64,000 nucleotides of DNA from Caldicellulosiruptor acetigenus (GCF_026914305.1 NZ_CP113866.1:1429501-1493500), one strand, 5' to 3'. Numbered from the stretch's first letter, positions 51,873 through 62,264 are shown. Notes: generated from the sequence alone by a model not told the origin. Program-made: numbers and translations.

Positions 51873-51937
51873 CTTTACAGTCACCTCGTATCATAACGGT
51901 TGTATTATAAACTTTTATTTGAGTTTTGTCAATTGAT

Positions 51938-52597
51938 TTATTGCACTGTAATGGAATCCTTAATACTTTCGAATATCTTCTCCCCGATACCGTTTACGTT
52001 TTTAATCTCCTCGATACTTTTAAAAGGACCATGTTTTTGTCTATATTCTATTATCCTTTCAGCAAGTTTATCACCAATTCTATCAAGAGTTTTCAACTCC
52101 TCCTTTGTGGCAGTATTGATGTTTATTTTCCCTTCACCTGCAGAAATAGTTTCTTGTTTTGTCCCACCTGTAGAAGAAGACAAAACGCCCTGCGACTGCA
52201 CTTCACCTATCTTTGGAATATAAATCTTTTGCCCATCAGAAATTTTCTCGGCAAGATTAATTGAATTCAGGTCACTTCCAGGCAAAGCTCCACCCGCCAA
52301 AATCAAGGCATCGTTTATTCTGCTGCCTGGCAAAAGCTCATAAACTCCTGGATTTTTTACGTTTCCGCACACATAGACAATGCATTTTTGCTGAGAATCT
52401 TGGACATTTGTTTCAGCTGTTTTTCTACTCTCATTGTTCACAATGTCATTGCCGCCTTCTTGCGCCTCAATGGTAACCACTTCTCCGGTACTTTTGTCCG
52501 AAAAACTATTGTGTGTAAAATACTGGTATATATTGAGCATAAGAAGTACAGCAATAATCACAATCATAACCTTTTCTCTTTTTGTAAATGCAGGCAT
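51938..52597 (-). CDS. comEA: ComEA-like helix-hairpin-helix DNA-binding protein
   Basis: A 219-residue protein: N-terminal membrane helix (about 9-27), a Ser/Thr/Gln-rich linker, an SLBB domain (about 70-130, YVCGNVKNPGVYELLPG), and a C-terminal double helix-hairpin-helix (ININTATKEELKTLDRIG and GPFKSIEEIKNVNGIG). This is the architecture of ComEA, the surface DNA receptor of competence. comEC is not in this window. The ATG has AAGGTG upstream. Confidence 0.9.
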   Translation of the reverse strand: MPAFTKREKVMIVIIAVLLMLNIYQYFTHNSFSDKSTGEVVTIEAQEGGNDIVNNESRKTAETNVQDSQQKCIVYVCGNVKNPGVYELLPGSRINDALILAGGALPGSDLNSINLAEKISDGQKIYIPKIGEVQSQGVLSSSTGGTKQETISAGEGKININTATKEELKTLDRIGDKLAERIIEYRQKHGPFKSIEEIKNVNGIGEKIFESIKDSITVQ

Positions 52598-52669
52598 TTT
52601 ATTTCACCTTCTTTTTTTTGGTTGTAGTACTTGACAGGAAAATAAAAAGTTTTGCCAGAAGCCCAGCAA

Positions 52670-52697
52670 TTGACATAAAAGCTGGTCATAATATATA
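52670..52697 (+). promoter_or_regulatory. promoter of the second S11 carboxypeptidase gene
   Basis: Perfect TTGACA (52670-52675), a 16-nt spacer and TATATA (52692-52697). About 50 nt before the ATG at 52748. The -10 is weak. Confidence 0.5.
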
Positions 52698-52747
52698 CTT
52701 ATTTTATCACATGCACACAAAACTTTTAAAGGCGGTGACAGTATTTA

Positions 52748-54103
52748 ATGTCTCAGTTTCTAAAAAAGGCAGTCTTATATCTAACTTCCTCAGCACTTTT
52801 TTTTGTAATACTTTTTACATACCCCTTTTATACATACTCACAGCAAGAGTCCAATGACAAACTTGGCTTGAGTGCAAAATCAGCCATTTTAGTTGAAGCA
52901 CATACCGGACAGATTTTATTTGAAAAAAATCCTAATTTAAGATGCTTTCCTGCAAGTACTACCAAGGTACTCACAGCACTTGTTGCTATATCATATGAAC
53001 ATGACCTTAGCAAGATATTTAAAGTTTCTTCAAAAGCCACAATGATAGAACCAGGAAGTAGCAGTTATTATTTAAATCCAGGTGAGACTATATCTTTTCA
53101 GGACCTTCTTTACGCAATGCTTTTGATATCTGCAAACGATGCAGCTAATGTGATTGCTGAAAATATAGCAGGCAGTATCCCCGAATTTGTAGAGAAAATG
53201 AACGAATACGCGAAAAGTATTGGTGCCGAAAATTCTCATTTTGTAAATCCAAACGGACTTCACTCTCCTCAGCATTATACAACTGCTTATGATTTGAGCC
53301 TTATTGCAAGACAGGCTTATCAAAATGAAATATTGAAAAAGATATTTTCTACAGTTGAATATAGAATAACAACTGCTTCAATGCATAAAAAACCAGATTG
53401 GCAGATAATATATAACATAAATAAGCTTTTGCGAAAAAACTCTCAGTATTATTACCCATACGCAACAGGAATAAAAACAGGCTATACAGCCCAGGCAAAA
53501 AGATGTTTAATTGCCTCAGCTAAAAAAAATGACATAGAACTTATTGCAGTTATTCTTTCTTCTGAAGATGCTTTTTCAGACGCAATTAAGTTATTTGACT
53601 ACGGTTTTAATAACTTCAAAAGAGAGAAACTTTTTTCAGAAAATCAGATTGTTGGAAAGGTGTTAATAGATAAAACAAACCAAAAATGGCTTGATGGCTA
53701 TCTCAAAGCCCCTGTCTATGTTCTTCAAAATGTTTATTCTCCAGCAGAATCCAATTTTACTTATACTGTAGACTTCTCAAAAGACCTTAAAATCCCCATA
53801 TACAAGGATACAGTAATTGGAAATGTATATATATACAGCAAGGGGCATCTTATAAACTCTATTCCTGTGTTATCATATGAAAGTTATGAGATACAGCCTG
53901 CAAAGAAAATTCTCCAGAATGTAAAAAAAGGATTGATAAAGGGCACTAAAATAGTGATAGAACTTTTGATAGGAGCTATTTTACTTGTACTTATATTCAC
54001 AATAATAACCATAATCAAATTTAAGCGCAGAAGAGCCAAACTTAAGCTCAGAGCAACAAAAACGATAGACTTTTCAAACCTGCACAACAGAAGATTAAAA
54101 TAA
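52748..54103 (+). CDS. D-alanyl-D-alanine carboxypeptidase, S11 family, with C-terminal membrane anchor
   Basis: A 451-residue penicillin-binding protein. N-terminal signal segment (about 10-30). Active site: STTKVLTALVA (SxxK), ISANDAANVIA (SxN) and GIKTGYTAQAK (KTG). After the C-terminal beta domain comes a membrane helix (VIELLIGAILLVLIFTIITI, about 398-420) and a basic cytosolic tail. The other S11 protein in this window lacks that C-terminal helix. The family trims the D-Ala-D-Ala pentapeptide. Single plus-strand gene, ended by the shared terminator. Confidence 0.93.
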   Translation: MSQFLKKAVLYLTSSALFFVILFTYPFYTYSQQESNDKLGLSAKSAILVEAHTGQILFEKNPNLRCFPASTTKVLTALVAISYEHDLSKIFKVSSKATMIEPGSSSYYLNPGETISFQDLLYAMLLISANDAANVIAENIAGSIPEFVEKMNEYAKSIGAENSHFVNPNGLHSPQHYTTAYDLSLIARQAYQNEILKKIFSTVEYRITTASMHKKPDWQIIYNINKLLRKNSQYYYPYATGIKTGYTAQAKRCLIASAKKNDIELIAVILSSEDAFSDAIKLFDYGFNNFKREKLFSENQIVGKVLIDKTNQKWLDGYLKAPVYVLQNVYSPAESNFTYTVDFSKDLKIPIYKDTVIGNVYIYSKGHLINSIPVLSYESYEIQPAKKILQNVKKGLIKGTKIVIELLIGAILLVLIFTIITIIKFKRRRAKLKLRATKTIDFSNLHNRRLK

Positions 54104-54136
54104 AGAGGGCACATCTCAAAATGCCCTCTTTATTTT
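54097..54136. terminator. bidirectional terminator shared by dac and leuS
   Basis: A 15-bp perfect stem (54097-54111 with 54122-54136), A-rich before and T-rich after. The dac stop codon (54101-54103) lies in the left arm and the leuS stop (54135-54137) overlaps the right arm, so both convergent genes end inside one hairpin. Confidence 0.92.
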
Positions 54137-56588
54137 ATTTCACCACAATGTTAACAAGTCTATTTTTTACGTACACAAATTTCACTATTTCTTTCCCGTC
54201 CAAAAGCGATTTGAGTTTCTGGTCATTTAAAACTGCCTGTTTTACTTCATCTTCTGTCATATCCACAGAGATACTCATCCTTGACCTTACCTTGCCATTT
54301 ACCTGAATAGCAATCTCTACGTTCTTTCGAACAAGAGCAGCTTCATCGTACTGCGGCCAGCTTACCTCTTCAATGTCCTCACCAAACCCCATAATCTCCC
54401 ATAGCTCACATGCAATGTGAGGTGTAAATGGATAAATCAGTATTAATAAATTCCTGAGTGTATCTATAATCAAATCTTTATTTAATTTTCCTTTCTCCTT
54501 ATACTCATACAAGAAATTCAAAAGTTCCATGATAGTACTGATAGCAGTGTTAAAGTTAAACCTCTCTCCTATATCCTCTGTAACCTTTTTAATTGTATAG
54601 TTTAATCTATATTTCAGTTCATCGTCAAGTTCAGATTCCCCAAGTAGGCTCTCATCTGCAAGTTTGCTTTTAAGTTCTATATAAAGTCTCCACAGCCTAT
54701 TTAAAAATCTAAAACATCCTTCAACTCCTTGGTCTGACCACTCCAAATCTCTCTCTGGTGGTGCAGCAAAGAGTATAAACAGCCTTGCTGTATCAGCTCC
54801 ATACTTTTCTACAATGTCCTCAGGACTGACTATATTTCCAAGCGATTTAGACATCTTTGCACCATCTTTTAATACCATGCCTTGCGTCAAGAGGTTCTTG
54901 AAAGGCTCTTCAAAAGGTACATAACCAAGGTCATATAGCACCTTTGTAAAGAACCTCGAATATAGAAGATGCAATATAGCATGTTCAACCCCGCCAATAT
55001 ACTGGTCAACAGGAAGCCAGTAAGAGACAAGCGACTTTTCAAAAGGTTTTTGGCTATTTTTTGGGTCTGTATATCTGAAGTAATACCATGACGAACATAT
55101 AAATGTGTCCATTGTATCAGTTTCTCTCTTTGCAGGTTTTCCGCACTTTGGACATGTGGTGTTGACAAACTCTTCACAGTAAGAAAGTGGCGACTGTCCT
55201 GTTGGTTTGAACTCAACATTGTAAGGTAGCAAAACAGGCAAATCTTCCTCAGGTACAGGAACAATCCCACATTCATCACAATATACAATAGGAATTGGAG
55301 CTCCCCAATAACGTTGCCTGGATATTAACCAGTCTCTGAGTTTATACGTTACACATGCCCTGCCAACGCCTTTTTGTTCCAGATGCTGTGTTATCTTTTT
55401 CATAGCATCTGTGTTTTTAAGCCCATCAAAAATTCCAGAATTAATCAAAACACCTTCGTCTTCATAAGCACTCTGAAGATTTTCAATGTCAACACCTTCA
55501 CCTTTTATTACAACTTTAATAGGAAGATTATATTTTTTTGCAAACTCAAAGTCCCTCTGGTCATGGGCTGGAACACCCATTACAGCCCCTGTTCCATAAT
55601 CAACCAGCACATAATTTGCAATGTATATTGGCACCTTTTCACCTGTTAGGGGATGAATAGCATATCCACCCGTAAACCTTCCTTCTTTTTCTGTCTCTGT
55701 AGAAGTTCTTTCAATCTCATTTAGATATTGCATCTTTTCGATAAACTCAAGACACACTCTCTCTTGAGGTTTTCCTGCTATTATCTCCTTTGTTAAAGGA
55801 TGTTCTGGAGCCAAAACAAGGTATGTGACACCAAAAAGGGTATCAGGTCTTGTAGTAAACACTTTTATTTTTTTACCCAAACCTTCAATTTCAAACTCAA
55901 TCTCTGCACCTTCACTTCTTCCAATCCAGTTCTTTTGCATTATCTTTACCTTTTCTGGCCACCCATCAAGCTTTTCTATATCACGAAGAAGTCTTTCTGC
56001 ATAGTTAGTAATTCTGAAGAACCACTGCTCTAAATCTTTTTTTCCAACAAGTGATTTACACCTTTCACATCTCCCGTTTACAACCTGTTCGTTTGCAAGT
56101 ACTGTCTCACATGATGGACACCAGTTTACATATGACCTCTTTCTATAAGCAAGTCCAGCTTTATAAAACTGCAAGAACATCCACTGAGTCCATTTATAAT
56201 AATCTGGATGACATGTTGCTACTTCTCTGTCCCAATCATAGCTAATTCCAAGTTCCATAAGTTGCCTTTTCATATTTTCAATGTTTGACCATGTCCAGTC
56301 AGAAGGATGAATTCCATGCTTTATAGCAGCATTTTCAGCCGGAAGACCAAACGCATCCCAGCCCATCGGATGCAAAACGTTGTAGCCTTTTAATCTCATA
56401 AATCGAGCAAATACATCACCAATCGAATAGTTCCTAACATGCCCCATATGAAGTTTTCCTGAAGGATATGGAAACATCTCAAGGACATAATATTTTGGTT
56501 TTGGACTGTCCTCTGACACTTTGTACTTGTTCTGTGAAAACCATTTTTGCTGCCACTTTTTCTCAATCTCTCTAAAGTTGTATTCCAT
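54135..56588 (-). CDS. leuS: leucine-tRNA ligase
   Basis: An 817-residue class I synthetase. HIGH-type motif in [17 protein letters not shown], a zinc-ribbon-like region ([18 protein letters not shown]), the CP1 editing domain with [19 protein letters not shown] and [14 protein letters not shown], and [10 protein letters not shown]. The anticodon domain and the C-terminal LeuRS extension follow. The ATG at 56588 has AGGAGAA just upstream; an in-frame start nine codons earlier is rejected. The upstream neighbour is rsfS. Confidence 0.97.
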   Translation of the reverse strand: MEYNFREIEKKWQQKWFSQNKYKVSEDSPKPKYYVLEMFPYPSGKLHMGHVRNYSIGDVFARFMRLKGYNVLHPMGWDAFGLPAENAAIKHGIHPSDWTWSNIENMKRQLMELGISYDWDREVATCHPDYYKWTQWMFLQFYKAGLAYRKRSYVNWCPSCETVLANEQVVNGRCERCKSLVGKKDLEQWFFRITNYAERLLRDIEKLDGWPEKVKIMQKNWIGRSEGAEIEFEIEGLGKKIKVFTTRPDTLFGVTYLVLAPEHPLTKEIIAGKPQERVCLEFIEKMQYLNEIERTSTETEKEGRFTGGYAIHPLTGEKVPIYIANYVLVDYGTGAVMGVPAHDQRDFEFAKKYNLPIKVVIKGEGVDIENLQSAYEDEGVLINSGIFDGLKNTDAMKKITQHLEQKGVGRACVTYKLRDWLISRQRYWGAPIPIVYCDECGIVPVPEEDLPVLLPYNVEFKPTGQSPLSYCEEFVNTTCPKCGKPAKRETDTMDTFICSSWYYFRYTDPKNSQKPFEKSLVSYWLPVDQYIGGVEHAILHLLYSRFFTKVLYDLGYVPFEEPFKNLLTQGMVLKDGAKMSKSLGNIVSPEDIVEKYGADTARLFILFAAPPERDLEWSDQGVEGCFRFLNRLWRLYIELKSKLADESLLGESELDDELKYRLNYTIKKVTEDIGERFNFNTAISTIMELLNFLYEYKEKGKLNKDLIIDTLRNLLILIYPFTPHIACELWEIMGFGEDIEEVSWPQYDEAALVRKNVEIAIQVNGKVRSRMSISVDMTEDEVKQAVLNDQKLKSLLDGKEIVKFVYVKNRLVNIVVK

Positions 56589-56635
56589 TTCTCCTACCCC
56601 CAATGATTTTTTCATTTAAATAATGAATCTTACTA

Positions 56636-56968
56636 TTATAAAGCTGCAATCTCAACCTTTTTGGCATCTATCCACAATCGTTCAAGGTTATAAAATTCTC
56701 TCTCTTTTTCGTGGAAGATATGAAGAATTATATCACCAAAATCTATAACAACCCACCTGAAACTTTCTTTTCCTTCAACTCTCAATATATGCACTGGTTC
56801 TTTTTCCTCTATTTCATCTACAATTGCTTTCACGTGCTGAACATTTGATGCACTGCATATAATAAAATAGTCAGCTATTATGGTTAGCTTTGAAATGTCC
56901 AAAACCACAATATCCTGAGCTTTTTTGTCAGATAGGAGTTTTACAATCTCATATATTTTCTGTTCCAA
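56636..56968 (-). CDS. rsfS: ribosome silencing factor RsfS
   Basis: A 110-residue Iojap/RsfS-family protein that binds uL14 and blocks subunit joining in starvation. Family signatures: DIVVLDISKLTIIADYFII, CSASNVQHVKAIVDEI and VVIDFGDIILHIFHEKEREFY. It starts with TTG. It lies between the LCP gene and leuS in the usual nadD-yqeK-(lytR)-rsfS neighbourhood. Confidence 0.95.
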   Translation of the reverse strand: MEQKIYEIVKLLSDKKAQDIVVLDISKLTIIADYFIICSASNVQHVKAIVDEIEEKEPVHILRVEGKESFRWVVIDFGDIILHIFHEKEREFYNLERLWIDAKKVEIAAL

Positions 56969-56990
56969 TTTACTTTTTTCACCCCTTTTT

Positions 56991-58202
56991 TTATTTTACT
57001 TTAATATAAACATCGTACTTTTCCCCATAGTCCGGTGAATAAACCACCTGAAAAGTTGAAAGGTCAATGTCATTTCTTAATTGCTCAAGATATTTTCTGT
57101 TAATCCTCTTTAGCTCAATTGTAGAATTTTGAATACTCTTTTGACTTCCCAACCCCACATTTACATATCCTTTTGACTCAAGCTCACTTTTAAGCAAAGC
57201 TGCCTTTTCGCTACCACTTTCTCCTATCACTTTTATTCTGAAATTCTCCTTTATTAACTCTGGCTCATTTAAATCTTCAACAAGCTGTTTGCATTTCTCT
57301 TCATCCAATATATAGTAAGAAACATTATCAATATACTTAGGATAGCCCGGTAGTACAGCTGTCATTATATTTTGGCTACTGAATTTCCCTGCATTCTGGA
57401 CAAACCAAACCATCTCATTTCTTGTAAAATTGTGGTCAACATACTTTGTTGCTGTCTGGATAATACTTGGAAGTTTTATAAGATTTTGTGGTTTTAATAC
57501 CTTGTCAATCAAAGCAAACACAAATTTTTTCTGCATCTCAATCCTACCCAAATCCCCGCCTCTGCCATACTCTTTGCCGTTTGAGTTGTGTCGCCAGCGC
57601 AAAAACTCAACTGCTTTTTCACCATCCAAATGTTGAAGACCTGCAGGGATATCTATAAAAAGCTCTTTGCCCGGTGTTGTATCTTTGTAATATAAATGAA
57701 AAGGAACTTCAACATCTACTCCACCGACTGCGTCAACAATTTTTTTGACTGCTTCATAATTTAGGGCAACATATCTGTCAATTTTTACGCCCAGAAGGTC
57801 TTCTACGGTCTTTATAGCAAGCTTTGATTTACCATAAGCATATGCAGCATTGATTTTTGAATATCCTCTTATACCCTCTATCTTTACTCTTGTATCCCTT
57901 GGAATAGAAATAATAACAGGTTGGAAATCTTTTTGGATATGAACAAGCATTATAGTATCTGACCTTCCACCTTCTTTTTCATCTCCTCCAAGAACTAAAA
58001 TGTTCATTGGCAATTTATCTTCAAGCCCGCTTGTCTCAGTATTTGTAACTTTTTCAATGAGATTATTTATTATTGGTGGAAGTGTTTTTGTGTTTTTATA
58101 ATACAAAGCTGTTGCAACAATGAGCAAAAATATAACTGCTACAGTAGCTAAAAAAGATGCCAAAAACATTTTTGCTTCTTTCTTAATTCGAATCTTCTTC
58201 AC
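56991..58202 (-). CDS. LCP-family cell-wall glycopolymer ligase (LytR-CpsA-Psr)
   Basis: A 403-residue membrane protein: N-terminal helix (about 12-37), LCP catalytic domain (about 65-225) with GGRSDTIMLVHIQ, ISIPRDTRVKIEGIRGYSK (conserved Arg and Asp residues) and FLRWRHNSNGKEYGRGGDLG, then a C-terminal LytR_C domain. LCP enzymes attach teichoic acid-like polymers to peptidoglycan. The start is GTG at 58202, overlapping the yqeK stop (GTGA) with GGGGA upstream; an in-frame start 11 codons earlier is rejected. Confidence 0.92.
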   Translation of the reverse strand: MKKIRIKKEAKMFLASFLATVAVIFLLIVATALYYKNTKTLPPIINNLIEKVTNTETSGLEDKLPMNILVLGGDEKEGGRSDTIMLVHIQKDFQPVIISIPRDTRVKIEGIRGYSKINAAYAYGKSKLAIKTVEDLLGVKIDRYVALNYEAVKKIVDAVGGVDVEVPFHLYYKDTTPGKELFIDIPAGLQHLDGEKAVEFLRWRHNSNGKEYGRGGDLGRIEMQKKFVFALIDKVLKPQNLIKLPSIIQTATKYVDHNFTRNEMVWFVQNAGKFSSQNIMTAVLPGYPKYIDNVSYYILDEEKCKQLVEDLNEPELIKENFRIKVIGESGSEKAALLKSELESKGYVNVGLGSQKSIQNSTIELKRINRKYLEQLRNDIDLSTFQVVYSPDYGEKYDVYIKVK

Positions 58203-58777
58203 CTTACTTCCCCGCTTTCTCGTAATATAAGCCAATTTCTTGCATAAATAGTATTGGGATGTATTAATCCACCACGGTCAATTACATACTTTAAAGTATT
58301 ATCCATAGCCATCACAACTGCTTTTTCTAAATCTTCAAATGATTTTTCTCTGAGCTTCTCTACACGTTCAAATTGTCTTGAAGGCTCAATCAAATCCGCC
58401 ACATATATTATCTTTTCTAACTTTGACATATTTTCTCTTCCCGTTGTATGATATGCAATAGCATTTAAGATGTCAACATCTTCTATTCCAAAGAGCTTTC
58501 TTGCCAAATAGCTACCAGCAGGACCGTGTAAAAGCTCTATTTGACTTCGCATAATGTTATCTATAACTATACCAGATTTCAAGGCACAATTCAACAACTG
58601 CTGCTTATCAAGACACTTTGCAACATCATGAACAAGACCTGCAATCATTGCTTTTTGCGCATCTTCGCCAAACCTTTCAGCAAGCTTTACTGCACACTCC
58701 ATTGTTCCAATCGAATGCACATACCTTTTCTCATCCAAAAGTTCTTTTAATTTATCTTTAATCTGTTCAATTTTCAT
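58199..58777 (-). CDS. yqeK: YqeK, HD-domain diadenosine tetraphosphatase
   Basis: A 192-residue HD-domain hydrolase with the HD pair in AGLVHDVAKCLDKQQL and ELLHGPAGSYLARKLFG, AIAYHTTGRENM and KIIYVADLIEPSRQF. YqeK proteins symmetrically hydrolyse Ap4A. It overlaps nadD upstream by 4 nt (ATGA) and the LCP gene downstream by 4 nt, indicating one transcript. Confidence 0.93.
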   Translation of the reverse strand: MKIEQIKDKLKELLDEKRYVHSIGTMECAVKLAERFGEDAQKAMIAGLVHDVAKCLDKQQLLNCALKSGIVIDNIMRSQIELLHGPAGSYLARKLFGIEDVDILNAIAYHTTGRENMSKLEKIIYVADLIEPSRQFERVEKLREKSFEDLEKAVVMAMDNTLKYVIDRGGLIHPNTIYARNWLILRESGEVR

Positions 58778-59364
58778 CTTTTGTAAAGCCCCTTTCTCTT
58801 AATATATTCTTCCACCTTTGGATGAACCATATATCTTATACTTTTGTCCTGAGAAATTAGTTTTCTTATCTCTGTTGAAGATATATCAACAATAGGCATC
58901 TGAATCAAAGAAATCTCTTGAGCAAATTTAGAGGAAAGCATTTCTATTTCCTTTTTTATGGCACACAAATCTCTTTCTCGTGGAAGAACAATAAGAGGGT
59001 ATCTTCTTAAAATCTCTTCTGCCTTGTACCATTTTACTATCTCTGAAAGATTGTCGCTTCCAATAATAAAATATACTCTTTCATAAATAGATGAAAAATA
59101 CTCAAGCGTATCTATAGTCCAGCTTGGTCCACTTTTTTTGATTTCAAAGTCGCTTATATCAAAATATGGATTATCTTCTATTGAAAGCTTAACCATTTCA
59201 AATCTGTCGCTCGCATCTGCTATATCTTCAATCTTGTGCGGCGGATGTCCATTTGGAACAAATATAACCTTTTGCACTTGCGAAAAATTCAAAACATACT
59301 GAGCCATAATTAGATGTCCAATGTGAATGGGATTAAAAGTACCACCAAATAGAGCTATCTTCAT
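58774..59364 (-). CDS. nadD: nicotinate-nucleotide adenylyltransferase
   Basis: A 196-residue NaMN adenylyltransferase. The nucleotidyltransferase motif GGTFNPIHIGHLIMAQ is at residues 7-22 and ISSTEIRKLISQ near the C-terminus. It makes deamido-NAD from NaMN and ATP. It is the first gene of nadD-yqeK-LCP-rsfS-leuS. Confidence 0.96.
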   Translation of the reverse strand: MKIALFGGTFNPIHIGHLIMAQYVLNFSQVQKVIFVPNGHPPHKIEDIADASDRFEMVKLSIEDNPYFDISDFEIKKSGPSWTIDTLEYFSSIYERVYFIIGSDNLSEIVKWYKAEEILRRYPLIVLPRERDLCAIKKEIEMLSSKFAQEISLIQMPIVDISSTEIRKLISQDKSIRYMVHPKVEEYIKRKGLYKR

Positions 59365-59403
59365 CTACCTACTCCTTGAAAAATTCTTCATATCTAAGAT
59401 ATT

Positions 59404-59432
59404 ATAATAAAATAAATCCCTTTAAATCTCAA
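59404..59432 (-). promoter_or_regulatory. promoter of nadD operon
   Basis: On the minus strand, TTGAGA (59432-59427), a 17-nt spacer and TATTAT (59409-59404), about 40 nt upstream of nadD. A perfect TATAAT overlaps 3 nt further downstream. It faces away from the argG promoter. Confidence 0.6.
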
Positions 59433-59451
59433 GAAAATTTGATTTAGCTCA

Positions 59452-59480
59452 TTGCATAATTATTCATTTAGGTGTATAAT
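59452..59480 (+). promoter_or_regulatory. promoter of argG-argH
   Basis: TTGCAT (59452-59457), a 17-nt spacer and perfect TATAAT (59475-59480). The argG start is 42 nt from the -10. It overlaps the ARG box. Confidence 0.8.
59453..59466. promoter_or_regulatory. ARG box (ArgR/AhrC operator) over the argG -35
   Basis: TGCATAATTATTCA matches the ArgR consensus TGAATWWWWATTCA at 13 of 14 positions. It covers the -35 and upstream spacer of the argG promoter, so an arginine-bound ArgR/AhrC would block polymerase. Only one box is evident here; ArgR often uses two. Confidence 0.7.
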
Positions 59481-59521
59481 TTTATAAAGCCAATTAAATC
59501 ATGTGAGGGGAGATAAAGAAA

Positions 59522-60733
59522 ATGAAACTGAACAAAGTGGTCTTGGCATATTCAGGCGGACTTGATACCTCAGTAATTATTCCCTGGCTTAAAGAAAACT
59601 TTGACTGTGAAGTAATTGCCGTGGTTGTTGATGTAGGACAGGAAGATGACTTTGAAGCCATAAAAGAAAGAGCTTACAAGACGGGGGCTTCAAAAGTTTA
59701 CATCGAAGATGCCAAAGAAGAGTTTGTGAATGAATATATATTCCCCACTTTGAAAGCTGGAGCTATATACGAAGGAAAATATTTGCTTGGAACATCAATG
59801 GCAAGACCTTTAATTGCCAAGAAACTTGTCAATATTGCAAAAAAAGAAAACGCTGATGCAATAGCACATGGTGCAACAGGAAAAGGAAACGACCAGGTAA
59901 GATTTGAAGTGACAATTAAGGCACTTATGCCACAAATAAAGATAATAGCTCCTTGGCGAATGTGGAATTTAAAATCGCGTGAAGATGAACTAAATTATCT
60001 TGGCCAAAAAGGAATTGATATTCCTTTCAAAAAGGAAGAAAGTTACAGCATGGACGGGAACATATGGCATCTTTCTCACGAAGGGCTTGACTTAGAAGAC
60101 CCTTGGAACATGCCTGACTTTGATAAAGTATTGAAGATTACAAAAAATCCTCTTTCACTCAGTGATTCTCCAGAGACTGTGGAGATTGAATTTGAAAAAG
60201 GAATTCCTGTGAAAGTAAACGGACAGAAGATGAATGGAGTTGAACTTCTAAAGACTTTGAATAAAATAGGCGCAAATCATGGAATTGGCATTGCAGACAT
60301 AGTTGAAAATAGGCTTGTTGGAATGAAATCGCGCGGCGTGTATGAAACCCCTGGAGGTACAATTCTTTATTATGCTCACAGGGAATTAGAATACCTCTGC
60401 CTTGACAGAGCTACTTTGCATTTTAAAGACATGGTTGCAATTAGATTTGCTGAACTTGTTTATGACGGGCTTTGGTTTTCACCGTTAAGAGAAGCACTTT
60501 CAGCATTTGTTGACAAAACCCAAGAGGTTGTAAATGGCACAGTAAAACTTGTACTTTACAGAGGCAATATTTACTCTGCTGGTTCAAAATCACCAAATTC
60601 GCTATATATCAAAGACCTTGCAACCTTTGAAGAAGACCAGATGTACAATCAAAAGGATGCAGAAGGATTTATAAACCTGTTTGGCTTGCCTTTGAAGGTA
60701 TTTGGAATGGTGAACAGAAAGGAGGATAAGTAA
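59522..60733 (+). CDS. argG: argininosuccinate synthase
   Basis: A 403-residue enzyme that joins citrulline and aspartate with ATP. ATP-binding PP-motif [18 protein letters not shown] (8-25), [20 protein letters not shown] and [15 protein letters not shown] are family signatures. Length is typical. The ribosome-binding site is AGGGGAG. The argH start follows one nt after the stop, in the same unit. Confidence 0.97.
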   Translation: MKLNKVVLAYSGGLDTSVIIPWLKENFDCEVIAVVVDVGQEDDFEAIKERAYKTGASKVYIEDAKEEFVNEYIFPTLKAGAIYEGKYLLGTSMARPLIAKKLVNIAKKENADAIAHGATGKGNDQVRFEVTIKALMPQIKIIAPWRMWNLKSREDELNYLGQKGIDIPFKKEESYSMDGNIWHLSHEGLDLEDPWNMPDFDKVLKITKNPLSLSDSPETVEIEFEKGIPVKVNGQKMNGVELLKTLNKIGANHGIGIADIVENRLVGMKSRGVYETPGGTILYYAHRELEYLCLDRATLHFKDMVAIRFAELVYDGLWFSPLREALSAFVDKTQEVVNGTVKLVLYRGNIYSAGSKSPNSLYIKDLATFEEDQMYNQKDAEGFINLFGLPLKVFGMVNRKEDK

Positions 60734-60734
60734 A

Positions 60735-62114
60735 CTGAAGCTCTGGGAAGGCAGGTTCTCAAAGTCTACAGCAGAGATTTTTGACCTTTTCAATGCTTCT
60801 ATCATGACTGATATAAAACTCTTTGAATACGACATCCTTGGGTCTGTTGCCCACGTTAAAATGCTTGCAAAGTGCAATATTATCCTTGAGGATGAGGCAA
60901 AACTTATCATAGATAGTCTCTATCAAATATTAGAAGACTTTAAATCAGGAAAAATCGAATATGAAATTTCTGATGAAGATGTACACATGCTGATTGAAAA
61001 ACAGCTCATAAAGAGAATAGGAGAAGTTGGCAAAAAAGTCCATACAGCCAGAAGCAGAAACGACCAAGTTGCTCTTGATGAGAGATTATTCTGTCGTGAA
61101 AAGAATTTGTATCTTCAAGAACTGATAAAAACGCTAATAAACACCATTGTAAACTTAGCCGAAGAAAATATTGATGTAATTATGCCGGGGTTTACTCATC
61201 TGCAAAAGGCTCAGCCCATACTTTTTTCTCATTATATTCTTGCATATGCTCAAATGCTAAAAAGAGATTTGTTAAGATTAAGACAAAACTACAGCATGAC
61301 AAACCACAGTCCTCTTGGCAGCGCTGCTTTGGCAGGAACTACATTTGAAATAGACAGATTTTTTGTGGCAAGTGAACTTTGTTTTGAAAGCGTGACAGAA
61401 AACAGTATCGATGCTGTCTCTGATAGGGATTTTATTCTTGATATGTTATTCTCACTTGCCATGATTCAGATGCATTTGTCACGACTTGCAGAAGATTTTA
61501 TTATTTTTAATACTGATGAATTCAAATTTATCGAACTTGATGATAGTTTCTGTTCAGGCAGTAGCATCATGCCACAAAAGAAAAATCCTGACGCTTTAGA
61601 GCTAATACGTGGCAAGACAGGAAGAGTATACGCAAACTTGATTGGACTTTTAACAGTACTAAAGGGTTTGCCTCTTTCATACAACAAGGATTTGCAGGAA
61701 GACAAAGAATTTTTATTTGATTCCATCGAAACAGTAGAAATGAGCTTAATAATAATAAATGAAATACTTAAAACTCTCAAAATTAACAAAGAAAATATGG
61801 CTAATTCCTGCAAATCTGGATTTATTAATGCAACAGACCTTGCAGATTACTTGGTGACAAAAGGCGTAGCTTTTAGAGATGCACATTTTATTGTAGGAAA
61901 CATTGTAAAGCACTGTATTGAAAGCGGCAAAACATTGGAAGACTTATCGTTAGAGGAATATAAAAGATTCTGTGAGAAGATTCAAGAGGATGTATATCAA
62001 TTTATAAAGATTGAAACTTGTGTAAACCGGAGAAAAAGCTATGGCGGAACTTCGCTGGAGAGTGTAAGAAAACAAATTGATAATCTAAAGGAATTTTTAA
62101 AAAACTTAGAATAA
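60735..62114 (+). CDS. argH: argininosuccinate lyase (CTG start)
   Basis: A 459-residue enzyme that splits argininosuccinate into arginine and fumarate. Signatures: TARSRNDQVALDERLF, MPGFTHLQKAQPILFSH and GSSIMPQKKNPDALELI. The first ATG (60804) would remove 23 residues that match the family N-terminus (KLWEGRFSKSTAEIF). The only credible start is CTG at 60735, 9 nt after AGGAGG and just behind the argG stop. With it the length is normal for the family. Confidence 0.93.
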   Translation: MKLWEGRFSKSTAEIFDLFNASIMTDIKLFEYDILGSVAHVKMLAKCNIILEDEAKLIIDSLYQILEDFKSGKIEYEISDEDVHMLIEKQLIKRIGEVGKKVHTARSRNDQVALDERLFCREKNLYLQELIKTLINTIVNLAEENIDVIMPGFTHLQKAQPILFSHYILAYAQMLKRDLLRLRQNYSMTNHSPLGSAALAGTTFEIDRFFVASELCFESVTENSIDAVSDRDFILDMLFSLAMIQMHLSRLAEDFIIFNTDEFKFIELDDSFCSGSSIMPQKKNPDALELIRGKTGRVYANLIGLLTVLKGLPLSYNKDLQEDKEFLFDSIETVEMSLIIINEILKTLKINKENMANSCKSGFINATDLADYLVTKGVAFRDAHFIVGNIVKHCIESGKTLEDLSLEEYKRFCEKIQEDVYQFIKIETCVNRRKSYGGTSLESVRKQIDNLKEFLKNLE

Positions 62115-62137
62115 TACATTGAAAATGAATTAGATTT

Positions 62138-62175
62138 AAGGTGGGTGTTCAAGGTGGATGCTGGACACTCACCTT
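62138..62175 (+). terminator. terminator of argGH
   Basis: A 13-bp stem (62138-62150 with 62163-62175, two G-T pairs) followed by TTTTTG. It lies 24 nt after the argH stop. Confidence 0.82.
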
Positions 62176-62235
62176 TTTTGTTTTTTGCAGCCAGAATCTA
62201 TTTAGATTTTCAAGAAAGACTATACAAAAGTATAG

Positions 62236-62264
62236 TTGACAAAATATTATTAGTGGTATATAGT
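62236..62264 (+). promoter_or_regulatory. promoter of the propeller-protein gene, with flanking palindrome
   Basis: Perfect TTGACA (62236-62241), a 17-nt spacer and TATAGT (62259-62264). Immediately upstream, and touching the -35, is the inverted repeat ACTATAC-AAAA-GTATAGT (62219-62236), a possible operator. Confidence 0.7.
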
